Assembly: GCA_002633005.1 (NCBI GenBank)
Contig: NMRA01000461.1
Coordinates: forward strand, 124,001 to 188,000
Length of the DNA stretch: 64,000 nt
Reading direction: 5' to 3'
From: Phoronis australis
Taxonomy: Eukaryota; Phoronida; Phoronidae
Under the pieces are notes generated by a model, which did not search any database, was not told the DNA's origin, and saw only the letters and a program-made list of their open reading frames with translations. The translations under genes and the position numbers were made by a program. Positions 27,501-39,500 of this stretch are shown in pieces. How positions within the stretch are numbered: the first letter of the stretch is position 1; every line of letters begins with the position of its first letter.

Positions 27501-30500
27501 GTGCGAATGTCTGACAGGCAAAATCCTGACTAATACCGTGCCCTGGCCCCCCCTAACTCAAATTCCTGGATCCACACCTGGAAACATTTCAATTGTTCTT
27601 CAGTACAATGACTGTAAATATTGCGGCATACCTTTTTTAAGTATATTTGATTTGCACTAAACTGTTGCTGTCCCATACAGTGGGTCGGTATAGGAAGACT
27701 TAATTAAGTGGGGGTGAAAAGGTGGTTTGGGTTTGGGTGTTCAGTCTTTTCCTGCGACAATCTCATCTAAATTGTACACAGAATAATCACTTGCACAGAA
27801 TTCGAACATTGTCTAGGGAATTTTTGAGTGAGTGGTATAAGCATTCCCTCCAGATTTCCCAATTCCTACTCATGTGCGTACTTTTTGTGTTTTCACACCA
27901 TGTCATAGACATCTAAAGCTATTGCATACTGGAGCTTATGGGTTGAGATTCAGTGGTTGCTGTGTCGTGTAAATTGATTTCTCATTGAATTACAGTAGAA
28001 CTCGCAAACTTGTATCCAGTGAGACTGAGATATTTCATCAAAGTTAGAGTTATTTGGAGGCGTTACTGCGGAATTAATGCTAACCTTTCTAAAGTTCCCA
28101 CTGAAGCGCTACCAATTTAGAGAGTTTTACTGTATAAGAAGAGGGCAGAAGATTCAGTCTCGACTTCAGACTATGGCCCAGATTCAAAACTTTTATTTTT
28201 TTATGTAACAGCCACTGATCAATGTGTTCGCTTCAAGCACACAAACTGGGCTCCAATGAGACAAATTCCTCTGTTTACATAGGTAAACCATAAGTTTAAC
28301 TGATGTTGAATTTAGAGGTTTATAATGTAGTCCTAGTAAAATTACACTTGTCATGAGCATGTTATCATAAGTAACCAGATTGATAAGCATAAATAAATGC
28401 TGCTCACTGTGTTAATTATTTACCAGTCTGAAACCACAGACATCTATTCATGGAATGCCGAATTCAATTTCATGCCGCCGAGGTTGCACTGCGATTACAT
28501 TCGTTTGTTACGATGTTTGATCTTTCTATGGAATTTGTCTCTACAACTTTTGCAACTCGTTTGAATTACATAAAACAAGTCCCCGAGTCACAAGTTTTTA
28601 ACAGAATACATAGGTCATGTGGAGGAGTTGGCATTCCAGGGCTAAGACAACTGTTGAAATCTATAAATGGGTGAAACTTTTAAGAAAATCCTTGGAACTC
28701 AAAGTCTTCCTCATTTCCTGGCGGAGGGTAGAAAGCTCTGATGCAGGCTCCTGCGCATGCTGGAATGACAACAAGGGCAGTTTGTCTTGAGTGACCGTAT
28801 ACCCATCTTTGGAACTGTCTGCAGGCCACGTGTCAAATCCCTTTATCCAAGGGTCTGTCATGGCCATCAAGATATTGGCTTTTGTACTGCAACCATGCAG
28901 TCTCCAAAACACCACGATTGATGTATACAGGTTTAAACCCCCATGCTCCACAATACATTTTTTCTGTGTTAGTTTTCACGCTTTATTTCTTCATCAAGTT
29001 TTGCAACAACCTTGTCAACCTCTTGGCAACATACTCTTTCTTCAACAACTGAGGTTGTCTGACAGTGGCCCCAGGTGCACCTGCAAGATGTGTCAACAGT
29101 AATACATTATTTCAGTAAACATCAAAATTTCGAATTGAAAAATTTACCAAGAGTGCCTTTACCAAATTGAGGGGTCTGCATACGTCTTCAGTTTTCAGGA
29201 AAATTGATTGGAACATCACAACCTATTTATTTTTTGTACAAATTGATCATATATAGTAAAGATATTTACTTTTCATACAAATGAATAGTGCTACTCCCAA
29301 GGCAGTTGTATATCATCCCCGGGGTATATAGTAATGGACATTAGTTGTTTGATTTTTTAGCTGACCCTAAGACAATTCATTGATGGAGGGGACTGTTTTG
29401 TATGTAGTCGTGAGACCTGTTCTCCCAATCTGAATCCTATCGGCACCCACATACAATTAATCAAACTAGACAATTGTAATGGGGCAAATCAACTTGAAAA
29501 GCAGTGTTGCCACTCAAAGGGTCGCCCATATTTTAAATATTACAGAATACATTAAAATTTCTTGATATGCTATATGGGCAATCACCAATCCAATGGTATG
29601 CTCTCTTTACTCTATAGAAACTTTACCAGGCGGTTCATACCCAGGTCGACCCCTAACCAAGCCATGCACCATACTTCATTTATAAATAATGGCAACATCG
29701 GGTCAATGTACATCGACATGAAATGGTTGTTCCCATTTCAAGCATCGACTTACAAAATAAAACTGTTTTGGAACACATGTGTAGATTGATATAGGTCCGA
29801 GTTGAGTACGAAAATGAAATGACTTGTTATATAGCCCATAGAATTATGCCGTCCCCCAGCACCAAGGTGAGAAAGTCTAAATTATAAAATTGCAATTCTT
29901 TCACCCTCTTCTTTACAATTCACAGTCGATTATTCCAAAGTGGTTCTCATTCATTCCCTTGCAAACATTTTTTCACTCACTAGTAACACCCAGCTCAGTC
30001 TCGGTGAAGTAAGAGACAATTTTGTTCAATGCTCAATTGCATGCCAATGAAAGCCACACTGTCTACACATAATCAGAGACCTAACACTTTTTGAGTGATT
30101 TGCCAAAATGCAAAACAATCCCAGTTTTATCACTGAAACTGGAATTTATCCACGGTTGAAACAAGCTGTTTCACCAATGGCAATGGGAATATGGGTGCCT
30201 GAGACTGACTGGTAAAGCACCTACATTTGAATTAAAAAATACTAAGTTATAATTCGCGGTTGTAGGATACATATTGATAATATTCTTACCAATCAGTAAC
30301 ATCTAATCGCAACTCCTGCGCACCTTCAGCCTGTTGACGTTCACAGGACGAACCCGCTGGGAGTGAGTCTTCGGCGACTAGAGAAAGGGCCGTGAAAGGG
30401 ATCGACGGAGAACGGCTCCACTACAGAAAAGCTGTGAACACATATTGTTCCTCTGGGATCTGTCACCTCCAACTCCAAGTCCGAAAGGTCGGAATCATTT

Positions 30501-33500
30501 GAAAAGTCTACCTGTCCTTCCCTGTATCGTTCAAAGTATTCCTCATCTACGCTGCTGTACTCACTTGGACACAAATTGTTCCCTTTGTGCTCCCCAACAC
30601 CACGTCACAGATGTGTAACAAACGAAAATGGCGCCGTTTCTTTTCTCCGTTAAAACGATGACGTTACAACACCACGGCAATAAATATGTAAATAAATATG
30701 TATAGCAGCGTACAATTCAGACACCATTATTATGTCAGAGAGTTTATTGACTTACTAGCACACTCAAGTGGTATTCCCGTCCAGTTACCATCAGCGTCGC
30801 AGGTACGTGTTAGATTACCGCCTGACTGCTCATATCCGGTGTAGCAGGAGTATTGGGCTATCCCTTCATATAGTTCAGAACTAGCTTCAACTGTGGTATT
30901 GAGATTGTTGTCTGGCTTGCTGCAGTTTTTTCCTATAATTTCCCAAGGCTAGCGTGTAGTTTATTTGACTAAATGAGGCAGAATGACACGCTGGTAATAA
31001 AATTAATTCTAAATGACAAGAAATTCACAGTCACTGACTAATTTCACTGGTTTGGAGAACAGCAAATTACTGAACCCACAATACTCGATGGACGGAAAGA
31101 TTTTCACCTTTCCGGAATTAACTAAAAATATAACCACCGTAGAGTAAAACATAAAGCATAGTTGGGAAAATAACTCGAAGGTCCCAAGACTTGAAGGTAG
31201 CATATTTGAAAATACCCTCAATATGTTACTTAATTGATATTAAACATCGGGTTCATTATATAATATAATATAATGAATCAATATTAATTCTGAATACTTT
31301 CATTGAAATATACATGCATAGAAAAAATCAATTTCATTTACTAAACTGATACAATACACCTTTTCTTCGCTAATTTGCAGAACGCAATGATTGTTTTAAT
31401 CTCCTTCATTCAAAAACTTAAAATTCCTTTAATCAACCGTAGCGGACCTTGGTTTCAAAGAAGGCCTATACTTTATGTTCTTTTTTTAATCGGTCAAAAA
31501 ACTTCATTAGGAACATACATATATGTCATTCCATGGTAGCACGAAAAGTTCAACTCTAGGATCACCGATATTGAAAAGAAGTATCAAGTCTTCATACGCC
31601 CTGGTGAGATATGTTCAAAGTATGTATTGGATAAAATTCGGGGCTAATTAATTAGTGTGGCATAGGTTCACGTGTTTTCAAAATAGACCATTTTTACTCG
31701 AAAGGGCTCGATTAGTGAAATTGTTTTGAAACTGCTTAAAAGAACGGGGATAAAAAAATCTTAACAGTGTCTATGTAGACATTGAACCTCTACAATTGAA
31801 CACAGTCTTCGGTCTCGAGCAAGGTAACAAGTGATGCACCCACTAATATCGGTGCAAAACTTCATACAGTACACGAATGCTCTAAAGCTCATCTTTATAT
31901 TCAGTACACGCCGATGATAGTTAAATCAACAATAGGTAGTCCTCAGTCGTTGCTCAAAAATCAAACTTTTAACTACATGGCCGGCGCATGATATGAGTTT
32001 GGGGGAGGGCTATAGAGCTCACTTTTTGAGTGCTGCACCGCTCGTGGCCTATGTCAGGAAGCGGTGCACTACAGGGGGGCTATAGCCCCTCACTTTTTTC
32101 AGTGCTGTGCCCCCCATGAACTACCGTATTTTCTTGAACTAAGAAATCCCCGACAAGCATGTTTACATAATTAGGGAAAACTAGATTGAGATTTGGCCAA
32201 TGAAGAAAGTCTTCTCTTGTCAATCAGATCCGATGGTGCAGAGCCTTGCAGGCGTCATACGAGCAAACAATCGATGGACAGGAATTCCAAGGTTACAAGG
32301 TCACTATTCAGAAGGTTCCTCACTCCGAAAGTCCGCTACTCCGAAATTACTGCGAAGCTTTGCTACCTCCGATAGTTCACTATCTCGAATGTCCACATTT
32401 CCGAAACCAGAACTCCGACAGTTCATTGCTCTGATTGCCCGACTGTCTGCTAACGAGTCGGAACAGACAGACAAGTGTTGCATTTGTGCCCACATAGTAG
32501 GTACTTAAAGGGTGTATAAAAGTCGAATAGTTACACTGTTTACACATGAGCTAAGTTGCAATCACTGACAATCGTGAATCTTAAACCTAACGAACGACAC
32601 ATTCAGTCTCAAGCAGGGACAACATAGGGTCAGGATCTCCGCAACCAATAGCTGCGCTTTTAAATCCAAGAAGAAAGAATGGAACTCTTCGATATCGTGA
32701 AGACTTATAGGGACAGGGTAGCCTAACAGCTACATCTAGTTTCGACCTGGCCATACGCGTGGTTCCGATGGGTGAGTTTGAGAGGCAGCAGCCCTAAACT
32801 AGCAACCTTGCATGAATTTGATGAATGCATTGTGGTTGACAATTCATCAGTATTCCTAGGCCTACATCATAATCTTTTAAAAATTCAAGTACGCACTAAT
32901 TTCCGTATTCTAATGACATGCGGGAAATTACACATGCGCATGAAACCTGGCGTTGTTTGCGCATATAGGTACACCAAATTGTGCATCTAATAACCAAAAT
33001 GTCGTTTACTTTAGCAGGTAAAAAAGGATATCTGATACACCCATGTCCGAAAGTCTAGATCTTTTCTGAGTAGTCAACCTTTAGAATAGTGAAACTTCAG
33101 AACAGTGCACCTTTGTAATGTTGGACTGTTAGCATCCCCAGCGATGTAAACGAGTCATTAAGTAACACGCAAAATACAACCTTATCAAAATATTCAACTC
33201 CATCATGCTCCGATTAATTATTTGAGGCCGAGTATGTAATGAGGTGTAGTCACTCATTTAAGTACGCCCTGTTTGAAAGTTTCACAGGGAGTAATGTGGA
33301 AGCATTGTTCTCTTTCTGGACTTTGCATCCAAATTGGGGTCCCGTTCCTTGTGAGCAACAGTCAGGACATCATCATTTCTGGTATTACGAATTCTGTGTG
33401 GCATTCGTTGAGAACACAGAGCTGATAGTCGTCGTTGTGTACATAGATTTTCCTCCCCTCCAGTTCAGCTGCGTCAAGGGCCTTACCGGAAACTCTACAG

Positions 33501-36500
33501 TGTCGATGTTTGTAAAACATCGAAGGTCCAGCGTACAAGAAAATCGAACCACCCCCGCGGGCCGGTCATGACATGTACACAGGATTTTGTCTGACTACTT
33601 TTGGGATGTGTTGTATTTTACATATCTCTGAAACTCGTGCACATGAAATGCACTATTGCCGCAATCCCGTTTACTAAATAATCTCTTGTCGAAGTCTGAA
33701 TATTTGATCTTCCTCAGTAATACGTTGACTTTTCAAGGCAAAGGACTGTACACGTTTCCCAGAGTGATCGGGAGCTACTGGACACAAAGACAACTTCCAA
33801 TTGGCTGAAATGACAGCCAATCTTCTAAGGAGAATTCCTTGCTCATCTTTATGACCTGAGCAGTTCGTGTTGGGCCAGCCTTGTTGCTTGCTGATTCAAC
33901 TTGGCAGAAAATGGAGGTGAGGTATTTGTTGTGGCTACCCGAAAATTATGTTGGTGACCTACATAGCATTTTACTTCATCCCGAATAGAATCATACATTT
34001 TATTCTTAGAATTCTTCAACACTTCCGGTGACATACCAAACTGAAACTCTGGATTATAGCCCTCTTTTATCGAGGGTGGGCATATATTTTGCATTTGATT
34101 CAAAGCTGAGCTCGATGAATTGGCCAAACAGTCATTTCTGGGGTCTAACTGAGCACGTGCTTCCAGAAAAATTAAACTCAGCCAATCAAAACCACTGATA
34201 ATGCAATGGAACGATGCAGCAGTTAAAAAAACCCAGTCTTGATATAGCGTCCTAATGACAGTGTGCTGGATGTAATTGCAGCTGTTCAATATCGTTCCCT
34301 ATCAATTGGACCTTGCTTTATACCGACATTAGAAATTTGTCCAAACCGAAAGAAGCTTTTTCTCACTTCGGTGAAAAGTTATATGTATAATATTTCCTAC
34401 TACGCATCCAAGAGGCACGGTAATTGTTCATATACATTTTCCAAGTTACCCCAGTATGGTGTTGGTAAAGGTGGAAGCAAATCAATGGACCCCGGAGTTT
34501 GTTTAAGTCTGAGAAAGAATTTATTGAACCAAATGTACAGGTGTACTTGTACATGTGGCATTTAAGCAAAACAACGGAGCACTCCTCAGATAAAAAATCA
34601 CCTAATGAAAATGTGATGTACATAGACATATTGATTGGGTCTTCTTTTAAATCAGGGTGAAAATATTGACATCGATGAAAAGATTAACAAACCGTGAAAG
34701 TGACACTCCTCAGGGAGATGTATATCCTCACTCAAGACCCAATTTCGGTTCGTTCACTCGGAAAAATCGCAGTTGTTTCCGTGTAATCGTTTCTGCTCTT
34801 TGACAGATGTGGAGTTCTGAGTTAGGAATATGACCGCCTAAGCTTTACACAGGTTTAGCAAAATGTTGCATTTAACTTCCTTGATCCGATAAAGGTGGAG
34901 TGGTGTACCAGGTTTGTTGGCACTACTCGTTCTAGGCTTGGTTAGAGGCTGTCGCTAACAAATTAGAACTCATAAAACGCGCTGTCAACGTTGAGGTAAG
35001 GCAAGCAATAGCGATAAGACACTCAACAGTATGTCTTAGATTAGTGACTTACTAGAACATTCAAGTGGTATTCCCGTCCAGTTGCCATCGGCGTCGCAGG
35101 TACGTGTTAGGTTACCACGTGACTGCTCATATCCGGTGACGCAAGAGTATCGGGCTTTTCCTTCGTAAAGTTCCGAGCTAGCTTCAACAGTGGTATTGAT
35201 GCTGTGGAGTGGCTTTCCGCAGTTTTTCCCTATAAATTTCCAGTGCTAGCATATAGCTTTTTCAATTAGAGAAATCATGCACAACGGCCAACATTAAGAC
35301 AGGCTAAATCAGGCAGAACGGTCACTATGAGCATCGCAGTTATTTTGCTGTAATGTCTTTCACACACGCAGAATACTGAGGTTGGAACAGGGCCATCTAA
35401 GCTTTCTTAAGGCTTAGCAGTAATGTTGTATTTAACTTCCGTGATATGATATGCGTGGCGTCGTCTACCAGTTTTGCGTTCAGTAACGCTAAGACCTACG
35501 CTAGGACAAGGTCACTTGTTCTCATTAAAAATACACGGTAATATCTCACGTAATGTCGCGAAGTCTTGCTTTTTAGCGCGGTCCTATAGCTTTACTAAAC
35601 CGGATGCAGGTGTGTCGGAACTACGGGTTACAGACTTGGGAAGAGACTGTCCTCGACAAACTACAAAACATTGGCTGTGTGATAAAAGTTCATTTAAAAC
35701 TTGCAACAGGAATGGGATCATTGACTTACTAGAACATTCAAGTGGTCCACCTGTCCAGTTACCATCAGCGTCGCAGGTACGTGTTATGTTACCGCCTGAC
35801 TGTTCATATCCCGTGTCGCAAGAATATGAAGCTGTTCCTTCGTACAGTTCCGAGGTAGCCTCAACAGTGGTATTGCTGTTGTTGTCTGGCTTTCCGCAAT
35901 TTTTTCCTACAATTTCGCAATGCTAGCCTGCACTTTATTTAGGAAAATCTGGCAGAACGACGAAAATTAAGAAGCACAACTATCGGATTTTATTTAAGTG
36001 ACAAGGGAATCGAAATTTATGCTGTCACAGTATTTTCACATGGTTTGCAGTAAGGCAAAATTCTAAACGAGAATTACCGAGCAATTTTTACTTTTCCGAA
36101 AGTAACCAAAAAGTGTGACCACCATTAACTAAATTATCGACACTATTTGGGAAAATAACTCAATATACCAAAACTTTCATGTAGCATATTTATATACGAT
36201 TTAATTGATTTTGAGCTCCGGGTTCACAATGTAATACTGCAATAAAAGTTCAGAATACCTAAACTGAAATTGAAAACAGTATGAATGAAATTGATTTCGT
36301 TCACTGAACAGATTCCCTACATTTTCTTGCCAAATTTGCAGACCTTTGTTGTGTTTTTCATGGCTCCTTGATTCAAATCTTAAAAACTTCTTCTTCTTGC
36401 TAATTGCTTAGTTTCCTTGTTTATCAAGCCAAGGACTTCATTATCAACTCAACTGTCAGTCCACAAGAGCACCAACAGTTTGACTTTGTGTCACCTGTCT

Positions 36501-39500
36501 TGAAAAAAAATGTGTATGTCTTTATGCATTGTAATGGGATATGTTCAAAAAATTTCGAACCATTCTTTGTAATTAATATTTTGGCCCGAAATAGCCCATT
36601 TCTGGTTCAAAAATGTTGAGTTAGTAGAATTATTTTAAAACGGTTTAAAAGAAAGGGAATGAAACACCTTTACTATGTTTATGTAGAAATCGAACCCTTC
36701 TGTCTGAACTCTGTTTGGGACTTCAAAAAGTGTCTCCATTAACCTTCATTGAAGTGTTAAATTTCTGTAAATTCGGCGCCAGTTTTCCGGAGGCTGGTGG
36801 AATCTAATATTAAAAAACAAAAATTACAAATTAAAACTTTTTGTTTGTTTTCAAGCAACATCCGATAGAAATGACACAACATCGGGTAATTTAAAGTGCC
36901 AGGCAACATACAGTTGTATTTTTAAAGCTCATCAATAGGCTTCATTAAATTAATTTTGGAAATATGATTTATGGTGATCAATTAATTTTTAGGTAATTCC
37001 CAATACTGCTCACCTCCTGGTGACAGTGTCCTTAAATATAATTCTTTCATGAAGTTTACCGAAATTTGGCCCGAAATTGGGCCACTTTGGTTAATGTCTA
37101 GGGGTCGCTTACGTTTTGCACTTGCCCTCATCCTCGTTTTCGATTTCTAACTTCAAATATGCATGTTGTCGAATAACACAGAAATGGGTCACCTCACAAG
37201 TGTCAGTCTTAGTATTTTGGAAATCATTCATGTGTCTAGTCTGTTCATCTACGTCATATGTTAATTGATGATAAGCCCTGGTAATATGAGTTCTATTATT
37301 TTAACGGATTCCATGTAAAACTGAAATTTTTACTTGTGACACTCCCAGGGGATCAAATTGCATCTCTGAATTACAGTGGATGCACAGGGTTCAAATTGTC
37401 ACTTCAGCTAAGCCATGCATCTAGGAAAGAGATCTCAGTACATGATAATATGTAAGACAAACTGATCTTTCATGTAACAATTTTGTAACAATATCAATAA
37501 GTAACTTACATGTAGAATTCCAGCAACACAGGCTGAACCGAAACTAAGTTAAGTATGAAGTGGACGTTCATAATTGTTACCATGGCGACTGAGAAGCACA
37601 AAACCATTGGCTTCAAACTAGAATTTGATGCTATGGAGCAGAAGGATTTGAATAAGCTTCTTATATAACAATCCAAGTGAAGCTTATTTCTTTAAATCAA
37701 GTAAGGTATTTCTTGTTTTTCAATTCCGAAGTCTTGTGGCACATAAACATATCTTCAAGAAAAATTGATTTTTATCAAAACGATTAAAACTATTTCAACT
37801 ATTTGAAGGAGTGCGTGATTGAATTTGTATTTCCCATTGATACATGAATAAAATATCCATATTATGACAAAAAAAACTTTGCAGCTTCAGAAGTTGTGCG
37901 GTCAGATCCTTTCTGGGAGAAAAAATCACACCATCTGTAACACATATCCGTGCTCGTTCTTCTAAGAACGCAGGAACACCTGACGATGGTCGGATATTAG
38001 ACCGTCCGAAACGTCGTGACCATGCAAATAGAAAAAGCGTCGGTGCAAATAGACCATGAGATTTTTTAAAAAATAGTTAATATACGATGATTTACTTTAC
38101 AATGTTACAATTTTATCGACTCACACTTACGGATTTAATACTGAAATGAAATTATGATACAGCTTTGAATAAAACTCTATTTTAAATTTTATCGAGTTGT
38201 TTATACCCATTTAGAAAAAAAAACTTTTGTTTTACATTTGTGGAGCAGCAAATTTGGAATATCGCCACCCACTGTATGCTTTCCAAAGGCTTAACAGCAA
38301 TTTTGCGTAGATGTCATATTGGTGGCGTATGCTAACCACTTTTGTCGAAACTACTCGTGAGGAGTATGTCAGCAATAAAATACAACGTTGGCTGTATGAT
38401 CAATGTTTATCTCAGAGTAGAAACAGCAATGGGACACCATTTATTTCATAGAGTTTATTGACTTACTAGCACATTCAAGTGGAATTCCCGTCCAGTTACC
38501 ATCAGCGTCGCAGGTACGTGTTAGATTACCGCCTGACTGCTCATATCCGGTGTAGCAGGAGTATTGGGCTATCCCTTCATATAGTTCCGAACTAGCTTCA
38601 ACTGTGGTATTGAGGTTGTTGTCTGGCTTGCTGCAGTTTTTTCCTATAATTTCCCAATGCTAGCGTGTAGTTTATTTGACTAAATGAGGCAGAATGACCA
38701 AAATTCAGACACACTGGGAATAAAATTAATTCTAAATGACAAGAAATTTACAGTCACTGACTAATTTCACAGGTTTGGAGAACAGCAAATTACTGAACCC
38801 GCAGTAGTCGATGTACGGAACAATTTTCAACTTTCCGGAATTAACTAAAAACATAACCACCGTAGAGTAAAACATCAAGCATAGTTGGGAAAATAACTCG
38901 AAGGTCCCAAGACTTTCAGGTAGCATATTTGAAAATATCCTCATTATGTTACTTAATTGATATTAAACATCGGGTTCAATATATAATATAATATAATATA
39001 ATGAATCAATATTAATTCAGAATACTTTCATTGAAATGTACATGCATAGAAAAATCAATTTCATTCACTAAACTGATACAATACACCTTTTCTTTGCTAA
39101 TTTGCAGAACACAATGATTGTTTTAATCTCCTTCATTCAAAAACGTAAAATTCCTTTAATCAACCGTAGCGGACTTTGGTTTCAAAGAAGGCCTATACTA
39201 TTTTCTTTGTGTAATCGGGCAAAAAACTTCATTAGGAACTTACATATAAATGTCATTCCGTGAGAGCACGAAAAGTTCAACTCTAGCATCAAAGATTTTG
39301 AAAAAAGTAACAAGCCTTCATACGTCCTGGTGAGATATGTTCAAAGTACGTATTGGATAAAATTCGGGGCTAATTATTTAGTGTGTTATAGCTTCATGTG
39401 TTTTCAAAGTAGCCCATTTTTACTCAACAGGCTCGATTAGTGAAATTGTTCTGAAACTGCTTAAAAGAACGGGAATAAAAAACCTTAGCAATGTCTGTGT

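Larger units (their letters stand above)
26222..30653. mobile_element. 4.4-kb THAP transposon with TTAA flanks (Kolobok-like candidate)
   Basis: TTAA occurs at 26222-26225 and 30650-30653. Just inside, the left reads GAGAAAATAAGAAAACGCGC and the right (reverse complement) GAGAAAAGAAACGGCGCC; further in both share GTGAC(A/G)TGGTGTTGGGG(A/G)ACACAAA. Inside lie a THAP C-terminal exon on the plus strand and a P2X7-C-like gene on the minus strand. Known: TTAA duplication plus a THAP-bearing transposase is typical of Kolobok. No DDE catalytic core was recognised, so the family call is tentative. It lies between blocks A and C. Confidence 0.6.
32255..37869. repeat. Segmental duplication block B (sushi exons 6 and 7)
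   Basis: Tandem, same-orientation copy of block A. Both copies retain intact splice sites for two sushi exons, so both add modules to the same transcript. Confidence 0.9.

Noticed and set aside
20342-32990. 72-codon open frames at 20342-20560 and 32772-32990, present in both duplicates
   Set aside because: Both are open, but of nine nucleotide differences between them seven change the residue, the ratio expected without selection on protein. They lie in introns, and no start context or domain supports them.
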